From assembly GCF_008014345.1 (NCBI RefSeq), contig NZ_VPFL01000014.1:36112-100111 (forward strand): a stretch of 64,000 nucleotides of DNA, written 5' to 3'. Source of the stretch: Pelomicrobium methylotrophicum. GTDB taxonomy: Bacteria > Pseudomonadota > Gammaproteobacteria > Burkholderiales > UBA6910. Made by a program: the position numbers and the translations under genes. This document shows positions 34,763 through 43,720 of this stretch, piece after piece. The notes below the pieces were generated by a model, which saw only the letters and a program-made list of their open reading frames with translations, was not told the DNA's origin and searched no databases. Each line of letters starts with the position of its first letter. The first letter of the stretch is position 1.

Positions 34763-35713
34763 ATGAACAAGCCGTACAACGGGCAGTTCCACATCGAGCT
34801 GCTTAACCCCAACTACGGATGCGCGGTGCGGGTGACCGAGACCATCGCTCGGCTGCGCACCGAGTACCAGGACCTGGAGGTGGTGGACACACCCATGTTC
34901 GGGCGCATGCTGCTGCTCGACAAGGTGATGATGACCACCGAGCGCGACGAGTTCTTCTATCACGAGAACCTGATACACGTGGGTGGCCTGGCCCATCCTG
35001 GACCACGCTCGGCGCTGGTCGTCGGCGGCGGTGATGGCGGCTCGTCCGAGGAGCTGCTCAAGTATTCCACCATGCAGCGGGTGGTCATGGCAGAGCTCGA
35101 CCGCGGTGTGGTGGAGGCTTCCAAGCAGTACCTGCAGAAGGTCCATCGCGGCGCGTTCGATGATCCACGCCTCACGGTCATGATCGGCGACGGCAAGGCC
35201 TTCGTGGAGCGGACGGATCAGCGCTTCGACATCGTGGCGCTGGACCTCACCGATCCGCTAGGCCCCTCCGTGCAGCTCTACACTCGCGAGTTCTATGAGG
35301 CCTGCAAGCGCATCCTGAACCCCGGCGGCGTGCTGACCCTGCATGTGGAGTCGCCGATCACACGGCCGCAGGCATACCAGCGCATCGTGGCGACCCTTAA
35401 GGCGGTGTTTCCCATCGTGCGGCCTTATATGGTGTATGTGCCGATCTACTGCGCCTGGTGGGGCATGGCGACGGCTTCCGAAACGGTGGACCCGCTTGCG
35501 CTCTCGGAAGCCGAAGTGGAGCGAAGAATCGCCGAGCGCGGCATCGGCGATCTGCAGTACCTGAACGGCGCCGTCTACCGGGCGATGCTCTCGCTGCCCA
35601 ATTTCGTGCGAGCGCTGCTGGCGGAACCCGCTGCGGTGATCACCACCGATTCGCTGCTCGTTGACGAGGTGGGCGACCCCACGTTTAAATACGATTTGGT
35701 GGCGCGAAAATAA
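34763..35713 (+). CDS. speE: Spermidine synthase
   Basis: A 316-residue aminopropyltransferase that joins decarboxylated AdoMet and putrescine. The GGGDGGSSEE nucleotide loop and the LTDPLGPS active-site segment are present. The start is ATG 34763 (MNKPYNGQFHIELL); a longer in-frame reading starts inside speD. The substitution of the common DxxDP by DLTDP is typical. A 99-bp palindromic element begins immediately after the stop. Confidence 0.94.
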   Translation: MNKPYNGQFHIELLNPNYGCAVRVTETIARLRTEYQDLEVVDTPMFGRMLLLDKVMMTTERDEFFYHENLIHVGGLAHPGPRSALVVGGGDGGSSEELLKYSTMQRVVMAELDRGVVEASKQYLQKVHRGAFDDPRLTVMIGDGKAFVERTDQRFDIVALDLTDPLGPSVQLYTREFYEACKRILNPGGVLTLHVESPITRPQAYQRIVATLKAVFPIVRPYMVYVPIYCAWWGMATASETVDPLALSEAEVERRIAERGIGDLQYLNGAVYRAMLSLPNFVRALLAEPAAVITTDSLLVDEVGDPTFKYDLVARK

Positions 35714-35812
35714 GGAACCTCTGAACCGGTTGCAAGGCTCAAGGCTCCGCCTTCCGGCGCCCCTTTGCGCCGAGGCTTGGTCGCGCTTCGCGTGGGACGG
35801 ATCAGAGGTTTC
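35714..35812. repeat. MITE-like palindromic element after speE
   Basis: The ends GGAACCTCTGA (35714-35724) and TCAGAGGTTTC (35802-35812) are inverted repeats with one mismatch. The interior is GC-rich with further small repeats (GGCGCCCC, GCGCC). It abuts the speE TAA directly and may serve as a transcription end or be a small mobile repeat. Confidence 0.5.
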
Positions 35813-35997
35813 TGACTTCGCCTTCGCGTTTCCCGGCGTCCTGCCCAACGTCGTTGGCGCGATCACCGAACACGGGTGCCCCGTGCCTGGAAGCCCAGGG
35901 GATTCTGGCGCGTCGGGATGCCGGGTGGCTCGAGCATGTCCGCGCCGGCTGGCTCGGGGCCGGCGCACCGTCGACCGCCGAGAAAAGGAGGAACCCC

Positions 35998-36627
35998 GTG
36001 AAGCTCACCAGCACGTGCTTTTCTGACAACCAGCGCATCCCAGACGAGAACGCCTTCTGCGCACCCGACCCGACGAGCCGCATCAAGCAGGGCGCCAACA
36101 GGAACCCGGATCTTTCTTGGAGCGACCTGCCGCCGGGCACCCAGTCGCTGGTGCTCATCTGCCATGATTACGACGTGCCGTCCAGGCCCGACGACGTGAA
36201 CAAGGAGGGGCGCGTGATCCCGCCAAGCCTGCCGCGGGTCGACTTTTTCCACTGGGTGTTGGTGGATCTCAAGCCGGATGCGGCGCCCATACGCAAGGGC
36301 GAATTTTCTGACGGCGTGACGCCGCGCGGAAAGAAAGGGCCGGAAGGACCCCGCGGAACGCGCCAGGGGCTGAACGACTACACCGCCTGGTTCGCCGGCG
36401 ACAAAGACATGCAAGGGCAGTACTTTGGATACGACGGACCATGCCCGCCGTGGAACGACTCCATCCCGCACCACTACGTGTTCACGCTGTACGCCCTCGA
36501 CATCCCGAGGTGCCCTGTGGAAGGCGTGTTTCGCGGGCCGGACGTGCTGAAGGCCATCGAAGGGCACGTGCTCGGCAAGGCGACCCTCACCGGCGTCTAC
36601 AGCCTCAACCCGGAGGTGAAAGTTTAA
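35998..36627 (+). CDS. PEBP/RKIP family protein (YbhB-like)
   Basis: A 209-residue phosphatidylethanolamine-binding-like protein, GTG 35998 behind AAAAGGAGG. The ligand-pocket motifs are VLICHDYDVPSRP, FFHWVLVDL and YDGPCPPWND, followed by HHYVFTLYALD. Bacterial members are cytoplasmic or periplasmic with unknown ligands. The family is clear, the function is not. Confidence 0.88.
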   Translation: MKLTSTCFSDNQRIPDENAFCAPDPTSRIKQGANRNPDLSWSDLPPGTQSLVLICHDYDVPSRPDDVNKEGRVIPPSLPRVDFFHWVLVDLKPDAAPIRKGEFSDGVTPRGKKGPEGPRGTRQGLNDYTAWFAGDKDMQGQYFGYDGPCPPWNDSIPHHYVFTLYALDIPRCPVEGVFRGPDVLKAIEGHVLGKATLTGVYSLNPEVKV

Positions 36628-36647
36628 TCGCCTGTCGGCTGCTTTCA

Positions 36648-36783
36648 CACGCAGGCAGGGGGAAGAGCTTTTCTCTGGGCGAGGGGCGCAGAGGATAGGG
36701 AAAGGACTTAAAAGCAGAGGCTTGCTTTTTTCCCTTTGCGCGCTTTGCGTTCAAATCTCGCTTCTTCTCGTGGGTCTTTGCGG
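36648..36783. repeat. Intergenic palindromic repeat with possible terminator
   Basis: GGCGCAGAGG and GGGAAAGG on the left face TTTCCCTTTGCGCGCTTTGCG on the right, a pattern of short GCAGAG/CTTTGCG units common to intergenic repeats. Inside is AAAAGCA (36710-36716) pairing with TGCTTTT (36723-36729) and a T-run, which may end transcription of the PEBP gene. A related fragment lies at 49536-49552. Confidence 0.45.
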
Positions 36784-36784
36784 C

Positions 36785-39670
36785 TTATGGCCTGACGAGC
36801 GGCTGGGTCGCGGTTCCGCTCACCGCGAGCAAGCCCTGGAGCGGATTCGCTTCCGAGCGGATTTCCACCCTGATGCGGCCTGAAAGCGAACGGTCGGGTG
36901 CCACCTCCAGGACGCCAGCGGCGTTCAGGATTCCTGCGGTGAGCTTCAGGTTGCGGAATTCGTACCGGTTACCGGAGAGCGCCATCGAGCCGCTGAGCTC
37001 GCGGAAGCTGGTCTGACCTCGCCAGGGTTCCGCGCTGGCCGATCGCAGGGCCTTTGCAAGGTCCACGCTGGTCAGGCGGCCCTTTTCGACGACGAAGTCG
37101 CCGCTCGCGCTAGGCGCGTCGAACAGCGACCGAAGGCTGTTTCCCTGTAGCAAAAGCCGCACCTTGGACTTGAGCGATCCTGAGACCGGCGAGTTGCCCA
37201 AGTAGGCGGAAATCAGAGCGGAGACATCGACGCTGGTCAGTTCCGCGGAACCTTGCATGACCCAGACCCCGTTCCAGCGCAGCGTCCCTTCGCCCACCAC
37301 GCGGCCTTCGTACAAGAGACCGTCGAACTGCTCCACCTCCAGCCTGCCGGGCGCGGCGGCTGCCTTGACCTCCAGGCTCTTGAACGCCAGGGGGGCGCCG
37401 AAGGGCATCTTCCAGACATGGGCATGGGCTTGGATCCTCACGCCCTCCTCCGAGGGGATGATTTCACCAGTCACGCTCCCATCCACCGTCTTGACGCTGA
37501 TGTGCTGGAGCGTGCCATCGGAGGCCAGCTTCAGCTCGGCGTCGAACGGCGGCACGTCAACCGCCTCCAGGGCGAGCCGCACGTTGCGTAGCGATACCTT
37601 CTCGAGCGAAGCCACTGCGCTGCCCCGCGCCGGCGTGTTCCATGCGGCCAGCCGCCTCAGCCCGGCGGCGCTCACGACGATGTTCTCGACGCTGATGGCC
37701 GTGACCTCGTCGCTGCGGCCGAGAAGCCCGGCGAGCCCGGGAACGGTGATGACGTCGGCGGTGAGGGCGCCGTCCCTGCCGACCTTTACGCCCTCAAGGC
37801 GCAGTTGCGGCGTGGGAAAGATTGCGCCGTAGGCCGTGCGCACGCTCACCGGCTCTCCCAATCGCGCCGAAACGATCGACTGGGCGGCCGGCACGATGAA
37901 GTCCCATGCAACCCCGTGGAGGAGGCCGACGCCTCCCACCACGATCAGCGACGCCGACAGCCCGAGCCACTTGCCTAGCGCCGCTTTCCGGCGGTGCCAC
38001 CAGGAAGGCGCTGCCGCAGGCGCGACTTTTGCGGGCGGCGACCGTGGCTCTTCCTTTTCCGGCGAAGGCACGGGGCAGTTGCGGGTCTCGGCTTCTTCCG
38101 ACGGGCGTCCGGCCTCCGCTTGGGTTTTGAAGCGCTGTTCCTGGCGGGCCTGTTTCTCCTCCTCGCGCGGTCGGCGCTCTGACTCCAGCCGCAGGCGCTC
38201 GGCTTCCGCCCGGGCGTGGCGGGCTGCTTCGGCAAAACGCCCCGCCTGTTCTTCGGCCTGGGCATGGGCTTGGCCCAGTTCCGCGAGCCGCCCGGCCGCG
38301 GCGCTGAGCGCCTCGTCGAGCGCCGCGATTTCGGCCTGGGCACGGTGCAGGGTTCGCTTAAGCGCTTCGACCTGGTCGTCCTCTTCGGCGGCGTTGACGG
38401 CCTCCGCTAGGGCAGCGGCGCGGGCCTTGGCGTGAACGACCGCCTCGCCCAGTGCGGCGATCACGGCCTCCTGCTTTGGGCGGGCGTCGGCCAGGGCTCC
38501 GGCCCAGGTTCGGGCGCCCGCTGCTGCTGCGGTCGCCGCGAGGGCCCGAGCGTCGGCTTCGAGGCCCTCGGCTTGGGCACGCGCCGCAAGCGGAGCCAGC
38601 GCTTGTGACGCGGCTTGGGCCTGATTCCATGCCTCTGCCGCCTCCGAAGCGGCCCTCTCGACGCTGCGGCGTGCTGCTGCCAAGGCGCTCGCTTCGCGTT
38701 CAGCCCTGGCCACGGCTGCCGCCACCTGTTCGGCGCGGGCGGCCGCCCCGGCCTCGATCCGGTTCTTGGCATCGGCCAATGCTTTCGACTCAGCGAGCGC
38801 TTCCTCGCGCGCCTTGGCCAGGACCTGGACGAGTTGGTCAGCGGTTTCGCGGGCTTCCCGCAAATCCCTCAGTTGCTCTTCGCTCGCGCTGTTCGCCTGG
38901 GCAAGCTCTGGCTTCTGACCGTCTTCGGCCGCCGCCAGGGCCCTGGCCAGGGCGGCGGTGCGCAGCTCGGCGTACCTGCACGCCTCTGCCAAGGCTTGCG
39001 CTTGAGCGCAAGCCTGTTCCACGGCGATGGCGAGGGTGCCGGCCTTGGCCTCAGCAGCGGCAAGAGCGCCGGCCAAGGCCTCCAGTCTCGCCCTCGACTT
39101 GGCGCCCTGTGCTTCGGCTGCGGCCTTGCACTCGGCAAGCCGCTTGCCGTGGCGATCCGCTTCAAGGCGGGCCTTTGCGAGCGCAGTAGCCGCCTGATCG
39201 ACGCGGCTTTGGGTGCTGGCGAGCGCCTGGGCCATCGCGTCGGCTTCCCGGCGTGCTTCGGCGAATGCCTTGGCCCGCTGGTTGACTTCTTCACGTGCGC
39301 GGCGGACGGCTTCGGCCCGGGAACCGCCGGATTCTGGCGCGGGCGGTGCCGGGTTCATGATGATGGTGAAATCGAGGGATTCGTCCCCGGCTTCCCCCAC
39401 GGGCGCCGAGGCGGCACTGACCTTGACGTTCGCCGGCCGGTCAGCGCCGGCGGGCGTGAATTCCTTGATGTAGCCGTCCTTCTCCAGCTTCTGCATCGTC
39501 AGCAGCAGGCTCACCGGGCTGACGCCCGACGCCTCGGCCAGCTGGCGCACCGTGGATTTGCCGTCCACCAGCTTCAGCACCTTCATCAAATCGCGGGGCA
39601 GACGGTTCGCGCGGCTGGAGAGCTCCATCACCCCTTTGGCGCTCTTGGTGAATACGGAGTTGAGGTCCAT
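36785..39670 (-). CDS. Winged-helix / Ala-rich coiled-coil / transmembrane / AsmA-like protein
   Basis: A 961-residue protein of unusual build. Residues about 20-75 look like a winged-helix domain (TVRQLAEASGVSPVSLLLTMQKLEKDGYIKE). About 115-540 is an Ala/Glu/Arg-rich coiled coil. A membrane helix lies near 570-589 (GLSASLIVVGGVGLLHG) after a positively charged stretch, so the coiled coil is cytoplasmic. The last 370 residues resemble AsmA C-terminal regions (beta-rich repeats, LSGSMALSGNRYEFRNLKL). No family covers the whole. It may link envelope assembly to a cytoplasmic partner. Low-complexity sequence gives long antisense frames. Confidence 0.75.
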   Translation of the reverse strand: MDLNSVFTKSAKGVMELSSRANRLPRDLMKVLKLVDGKSTVRQLAEASGVSPVSLLLTMQKLEKDGYIKEFTPAGADRPANVKVSAASAPVGEAGDESLDFTIIMNPAPPAPESGGSRAEAVRRAREEVNQRAKAFAEARREADAMAQALASTQSRVDQAATALAKARLEADRHGKRLAECKAAAEAQGAKSRARLEALAGALAAAEAKAGTLAIAVEQACAQAQALAEACRYAELRTAALARALAAAEDGQKPELAQANSASEEQLRDLREARETADQLVQVLAKAREEALAESKALADAKNRIEAGAAARAEQVAAAVARAEREASALAAARRSVERAASEAAEAWNQAQAASQALAPLAARAQAEGLEADARALAATAAAAGARTWAGALADARPKQEAVIAALGEAVVHAKARAAALAEAVNAAEEDDQVEALKRTLHRAQAEIAALDEALSAAAGRLAELGQAHAQAEEQAGRFAEAARHARAEAERLRLESERRPREEEKQARQEQRFKTQAEAGRPSEEAETRNCPVPSPEKEEPRSPPAKVAPAAAPSWWHRRKAALGKWLGLSASLIVVGGVGLLHGVAWDFIVPAAQSIVSARLGEPVSVRTAYGAIFPTPQLRLEGVKVGRDGALTADVITVPGLAGLLGRSDEVTAISVENIVVSAAGLRRLAAWNTPARGSAVASLEKVSLRNVRLALEAVDVPPFDAELKLASDGTLQHISVKTVDGSVTGEIIPSEEGVRIQAHAHVWKMPFGAPLAFKSLEVKAAAAPGRLEVEQFDGLLYEGRVVGEGTLRWNGVWVMQGSAELTSVDVSALISAYLGNSPVSGSLKSKVRLLLQGNSLRSLFDAPSASGDFVVEKGRLTSVDLAKALRSASAEPWRGQTSFRELSGSMALSGNRYEFRNLKLTAGILNAAGVLEVAPDRSLSGRIRVEIRSEANPLQGLLAVSGTATQPLVRP

Positions 39671-39770
39671 TGGAATGGTCGCGGCTCGCGGACTCAGTCA
39701 TTCCCCTCGACAAAGCGCAACGGGGTGCGGAACGGGGTGAGGCTCGTCCCTTGGCTGTTTACCCTACCTC

Positions 39771-39799
39771 ATTATATGGGGCTGATCTGAGGGCTGAAA
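39771..39799 (-). promoter_or_regulatory. Possible promoter of the winged-helix/AsmA gene
   Basis: A perfect TATAAT on the minus strand (39776-39771) has TTTCAG 17 bp upstream (39799-39794). It lies about 100 bp before the start at 39670 and runs into the 3' end of the barstar gene. Confidence 0.4.
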
Positions 39800-40209
39800 G
39801 TCGAGTTCCCGGCGTCCTCGACCAGAACGATGAAGGGGATGCCGGCAGATTTCCATTGCGCTGCGGCGTCATGCAGGATGCTGATCAGGGTTGCGAACTC
39901 CTGGGGCGCGTTTTGGGCGAAGCCGCTCGGCTCAACGACGCGAATCACGTAGCCGCGGGCCGGCAACCACCCAAGGTCGTTCACGCATTCGTCGAACGCA
40001 TCCCAGTTCCCGCCGAAATAGGAGGGAAAGTCGAACGTGGCGGCGGCGCGGCGCAGACATTCTTCTTTGGTTGTCACGCCGCTCAGATCCAGCACGCATA
40101 CCCGGTGGCGTCGCCGGCGGGCGGCGGCAAGCAGGCGGGAGAGCGCTTCGGGATCGGCGACCCGGTAGACGCCGGAAGCCTCGGCGCGAGTGAGATCGGG
40201 CGGACTCAT
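39772..40209 (-). CDS. Barstar-family ribonuclease inhibitor
   Basis: A 145-residue protein with the barstar core: VLDLSGVTTKEECLRRAA, then FDFPSYFGGNWDAFDECVNDL, which contains the RNase-binding helix residues. It should bind and block the RNase encoded directly upstream. The genes overlap by 4 nt (40206-40209), so both proteins are made together. Longer than the 90-residue barstar, with N- and C-terminal extensions. Confidence 0.9.
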   Translation of the reverse strand: MSPPDLTRAEASGVYRVADPEALSRLLAAARRRRHRVCVLDLSGVTTKEECLRRAAATFDFPSYFGGNWDAFDECVNDLGWLPARGYVIRVVEPSGFAQNAPQEFATLISILHDAAAQWKSAGIPFIVLVEDAGNSTFSPQISPI

Positions 40210-40592
40210 TCGCGGATGCGCTTGAAGCTGCGATAGTGATCGTCGGTGTAGTAGGCTTCGCCGCCCGCGCCCATGACGATGCGCCGCGCGCCGCGGTCGC
40301 GCTCGCCCGGGGTTGGCACGGTGTACTCGCGATAATACCCGGGCGGCTTTGGGGGGAGCCGACCTTCACGGTTGCGGAACTCGCTGCCGTCCTTGGCGTA
40401 GGGAAATGGCCCGCCCTGGCGGATGAGCTTCAAGGTCTCGCGTGCTTCGGGCGGCAGCGCGGCGAGGCTCACCTCGGGCATCGCGATGGCGCGCGCCGCC
40501 GGGGCTTCGGCGCGCTCCGGCGCGCGATTGCCCATGACCGCCAATACCGCGGCCACGAGGGCAGCGGCCACCAAGAAGAGCAGCCTACGCAC
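40206..40592 (-). CDS. Secreted guanyl-specific ribonuclease (N1/T1, barnase-like)
   Basis: A 128-residue protein with an N-terminal signal or anchor segment (LLFLVAAALVAAVLAVMG). The mature part matches ribonuclease N1/T1: GPFPYAKDG, FRNREG, then catalytic Glu in YYREYTVPTPG, Arg in GARRIVMG and His in TDDHYRSF. It cleaves RNA after guanosine. It may be a secreted scavenging or antibacterial enzyme with cytoplasmic barstar protection. Confidence 0.9.
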   Translation of the reverse strand: MRRLLFLVAAALVAAVLAVMGNRAPERAEAPAARAIAMPEVSLAALPPEARETLKLIRQGGPFPYAKDGSEFRNREGRLPPKPPGYYREYTVPTPGERDRGARRIVMGAGGEAYYTDDHYRSFKRIRE

Positions 40593-40619
40593 GGCGGATC
40601 AGAAGCAAGAACGCTGACA

Positions 40620-40670
40620 GCCCGGCTCGAGCGCTGGGGATGGCTTCGCCGATGGCGCCGCGAGCCGGGC
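40620..40670. other. Stem-loop between RNase gene and quinone oxidoreductase
   Basis: GCCCGGCTCG (40620-40629) pairs perfectly with CGAGCCGGGC (40661-40670). The loop contains further self-complementary bases. It could be a terminator-like structure for the upstream minus-strand gene that ends at 40784, though it lacks a T-run. Confidence 0.4.
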
Positions 40671-40783
40671 AGGCAAGGCCTGGCTGGCGACCTGCACGCG
40701 GTCCAGGGGAGACGAAAGTCGTCGGGCTCGTCATGGGGGCGCGTGGTTCAGTCACCTGCCCTCACCGCGGCCTTCGCCAAGGC

Positions 40784-41791
40784 TCAGGCTTCCACGGTGA
40801 GCACGATCTTGCCGACGTGGGTGCTACTTTCCATGAGCGCGTGAGCCTTGGCGGCCTCCGCGAGCGGGAAAGTGGCGTGCACCACCGGCCTGATCTTGCC
40901 CGCTTCGATGAGGGGCCACACCTTCTCGCGCAGCGCCTGCGCGATGGAAGCCTTTACCTCCACCGGCCGCGCCCTCAGCGTGGAGCCCGTAATGGTGAGC
41001 CGGCGCATCATCACGTCGGCGAAGTTGACGGTTGCCTTGGCGCCGCCGAGAAACGCGATCAGCACCAGCCGCCCGTCGGGGGCGAGAGCCTTGAGCTCAC
41101 GGGGGATGTAGTCGCCGCCCACCATGTCGAGGATGACGTCGACCCCGCGGCCCGCCGTCTCCTTCTGCAACACATCGACGAAGTCCTCGGTTTTGTAGTT
41201 GATCGCCCGGTCCGCGCCGAGCTTTACGCAGGCCCCGCATTTCTCGTCTGAACCAGCGGTGGCGAACACCCGGTTGCCGAAAGCTTTCACCATTTGAATG
41301 GCGGTGACGCCGATGCCGCTCGTGCCGCCCTGGACCAGGAAGCTCTCGCCGGGTTTCAGCTGTCCTCGCTCGAACACGTTGTGCCACACGGTGAAAAACG
41401 TCTCAGGCAACGACGCCGCTTCGACGAGCGTGAGGCCCTTGGGGACGGGCAGGCACTGGGCTGCCGGCACGGCCACGTACTCGGCGTAGCCGCCGCCCGT
41501 AAGCAGCGCGCAGACGCGATCGGCCACTTGCCAACCCGTCGCGCCCTCGCCCAGCTTGACGATGGTGCCCGCCACTTCCAAGCCAGGCAGGTCGGAGGCG
41601 CCCGGCGGCGGGGGGTACTTGCCTTGGCGCTGAAGCACGTCGGGACGGTTTACCCCGGCTGCGGCCACCTTGATCAGCACTTCGCCCGCCTTCGGCGTCG
41701 GCACCGGCCGCGTGGTCAGCGTCAACGTTTCCGGGGGGCCGGCTTCCTTGATCTCCACTGCCCGCATCGTCGTCGGTATTGCTTCAGTCAT
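40784..41791 (-). CDS. NAD(P)H-quinone oxidoreductase, PIG3-type zinc-less MDR
   Basis: A 335-residue medium-chain reductase. The N-terminal GroES-like domain has GVNRPDVLQRQGKYPPP; the Rossmann motif is GGTSGIGVTAIQMVKAFG. No catalytic zinc ligands. Members reduce quinones or enones with NADPH. ATG 41791 has GAGGAC upstream. The thiol dioxygenase gene is upstream on the same strand. Confidence 0.9.
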   Translation of the reverse strand: MTEAIPTTMRAVEIKEAGPPETLTLTTRPVPTPKAGEVLIKVAAAGVNRPDVLQRQGKYPPPPGASDLPGLEVAGTIVKLGEGATGWQVADRVCALLTGGGYAEYVAVPAAQCLPVPKGLTLVEAASLPETFFTVWHNVFERGQLKPGESFLVQGGTSGIGVTAIQMVKAFGNRVFATAGSDEKCGACVKLGADRAINYKTEDFVDVLQKETAGRGVDVILDMVGGDYIPRELKALAPDGRLVLIAFLGGAKATVNFADVMMRRLTITGSTLRARPVEVKASIAQALREKVWPLIEAGKIRPVVHATFPLAEAAKAHALMESSTHVGKIVLTVEA

Positions 41792-41885
41792 GATGTCCTC
41801 GATCGAAAATCAACTCCAGAGGAACAGAGAGAAGAAGGGAGAGAAAGGGGTTTCTTCAACGGCACAAAAGGGGATTGCCAAGAGT

Positions 41886-42500
41886 TCATGCGGCGAGCGA
41901 GGCGCGGACTTCCGCGGAGCGATCCCAGATGTTGGGCAACGCGGCGTTGGCATAGCCCGAGACGAATGGCTTGACCTCGCCCGTCTCCGGTGAGTAGACA
42001 TGGCGCGCCACTGCGCCGATGTTGGCACCGTAGACGTGGATCGACACCGACGGAAGGTGCGGGACCGCGTTCGACACCTGGTGCACGTCGCCGATGCGAG
42101 GGCTCACCAGGTCCACCTCGCCGGGCTTGAGCACATGCTGGCGGCCGGCCATGAGGGGCCGTCCCTGGCCCTGCCAGGCGTACTCGGTGCACAGCTCTGC
42201 GCCGCGCATCACGCCCACCATGCCCCAGACCGTGTGATCATGCACCGGCGTGGTCTGGCCCGGACCCCACACGAACGAGACCACGGAGAAGCGCTCGAGA
42301 GGGTCACAATAGAGCAGGTACTGCTGATAATGGTCTGGATGGGGCCGGGCGAACTCCTCCGGCAGCCAATCGTCGTGGCAGACCAGGGCCGAGAGCCGCT
42401 TCTGTCCTTCTTCCAGAATGCGCGCTTCGTCGCCGCCGGCGGATTCAATGAGCCGTGTCATGTCCTGGACAAACTTGCGAAAACGGCTGGTGTTCTTCAC
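41886..42500 (-). CDS. Cysteine/thiol dioxygenase family protein (cupin)
   Basis: A 204-residue cupin of the cysteine dioxygenase/3-mercaptopropionate dioxygenase superfamily. The metal ligands are His-x-His in TPVHDHTVWG and a later His in GDVHQVSN. GTG 42500 is chosen because AAGGAGG lies just upstream; a longer frame to 42626 carries an unlikely N-terminus. It would oxidise a small thiol to a sulfinate, fitting a sulfur-metabolising host. The substrate is not decidable from sequence alone. Confidence 0.8.
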   Translation of the reverse strand: MKNTSRFRKFVQDMTRLIESAGGDEARILEEGQKRLSALVCHDDWLPEEFARPHPDHYQQYLLYCDPLERFSVVSFVWGPGQTTPVHDHTVWGMVGVMRGAELCTEYAWQGQGRPLMAGRQHVLKPGEVDLVSPRIGDVHQVSNAVPHLPSVSIHVYGANIGAVARHVYSPETGEVKPFVSGYANAALPNIWDRSAEVRASLAA

Positions 42501-42681
42501 CTTTTGCCTCCTTGCGGGACGGATGCGGCAGCACGGCAGGACTCGATCGAGCGAATGCGGTGCAGCGGGCCCATCGACATGAAGCGGGATGCTTTGTGCG
42601 ACAGCAGCGGTGCGATAGGATAACACAGCCGCAACGGCGGTCCGTCGCCCCGAGCCGCATCATCGCCCACCAGGGAAAACC

Positions 42682-43710
42682 GTGATCTATCGCAGTCTTG
42701 GAAGAAGCGGGCTCAAGGTCTCGCCCATCTGCCTCGGGACCATGATGTTCGGCGACCGCACCGATGCCGCTACGGCGGCGCGAATCGTCGCCTCGGCCCG
42801 GGAAGCGGGCGTGAACTTCATCGACACCGCGGACAACTACGCCAAGGGCGAGTCGGAGCGCATCACCGGCCGCCTGGTCAAGCCGCATCGCCATCACTGG
42901 GTGCTCGCCACCAAGGTGGGCAACCGGGCGGGAGAGGAAGTCCATGCCGGGGGACTTTCCCGCAAGTGGCTCGCGGTCGCGTTGGAAGCGAGCCTCACGC
43001 GGCTCGGCACGGACTACGTGGACATCTATTACCTGCACCTGGACGACTACGATACGCCCCAGGAGGAGACCCTGGCGGCCCTCGATGAGCTCATCCGCGC
43101 CGGCAAGGTACGCTATTGGGGCGTGTCCAACTTTCGGGCCTATCGCATCGTGGCGCTCGTATATTTGGCGCGGCAAATGGGGGTGTCGCCACCGGTCGTA
43201 TGCCAGCCGTACTACAACGCCATGAACCGCATGCCGGAGGTGGAAATCCTGCCCGCCTGCGGCGAGCTGGGCTTGGGAGTCGTGCCGTACAGCCCGCTTG
43301 CGCGGGGCGTCCTCACCGGGAAGTACCGGCCGGGCGAGGCGCCGCCCCAGGACTCGCGGGCGGGGCGCCGCGACGAGCGGATATGGCAAACGGAGTTCCG
43401 GCCTGAATCGCTGGCGATCGCGCAGGAGATCAAGGCTCGGGCCGAGGCCAAGGGCATGACCGCCGGCCAATGGGCGCTCAACTGGGTGCTGGCGAACCGG
43501 CTGGTCACGTCCGTGGTGGCGGGGCCGCGCACGATGGAACAGTGGCAGGAGTACCTGGCAGCCCTCGACCACAGATTGGATGCCGAGGACGAGGCATTTC
43601 TCGACGCGCGGGTGCCGCCGGGGCATCCCTCCACCCCCGGCTACATCGACCCCAAGTACCCGATCCGCGGGCGCGTCGTGGACGCTAATCCTCGTGCCCC
43701 GCTCATGTAA
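42682..43710 (+). CDS. Aldo/keto reductase
   Basis: A 342-residue NADPH-dependent reductase with a TIM-barrel fold. The catalytic tetrad is Asp in FIDTADNY, Tyr in the same motif, Lys in VLATKVGN and His in YYLHLDD. The C-terminal cofactor segment GPRTMEQ is present. Substrate unknown. It is divergent from the thiol dioxygenase gene across a 181-bp gap. Confidence 0.9.
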   Translation: MIYRSLGRSGLKVSPICLGTMMFGDRTDAATAARIVASAREAGVNFIDTADNYAKGESERITGRLVKPHRHHWVLATKVGNRAGEEVHAGGLSRKWLAVALEASLTRLGTDYVDIYYLHLDDYDTPQEETLAALDELIRAGKVRYWGVSNFRAYRIVALVYLARQMGVSPPVVCQPYYNAMNRMPEVEILPACGELGLGVVPYSPLARGVLTGKYRPGEAPPQDSRAGRRDERIWQTEFRPESLAIAQEIKARAEAKGMTAGQWALNWVLANRLVTSVVAGPRTMEQWQEYLAALDHRLDAEDEAFLDARVPPGHPSTPGYIDPKYPIRGRVVDANPRAPLM

Positions 43711-43720
43711 CGCGCAGCAA

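Noticed and set aside
38615..39790. 391-residue + strand frame opposite the coiled-coil gene
   Set aside because: It is the complement of the Ala/Arg/Glu-rich repeats of the minus-strand gene. Low complexity keeps it open.
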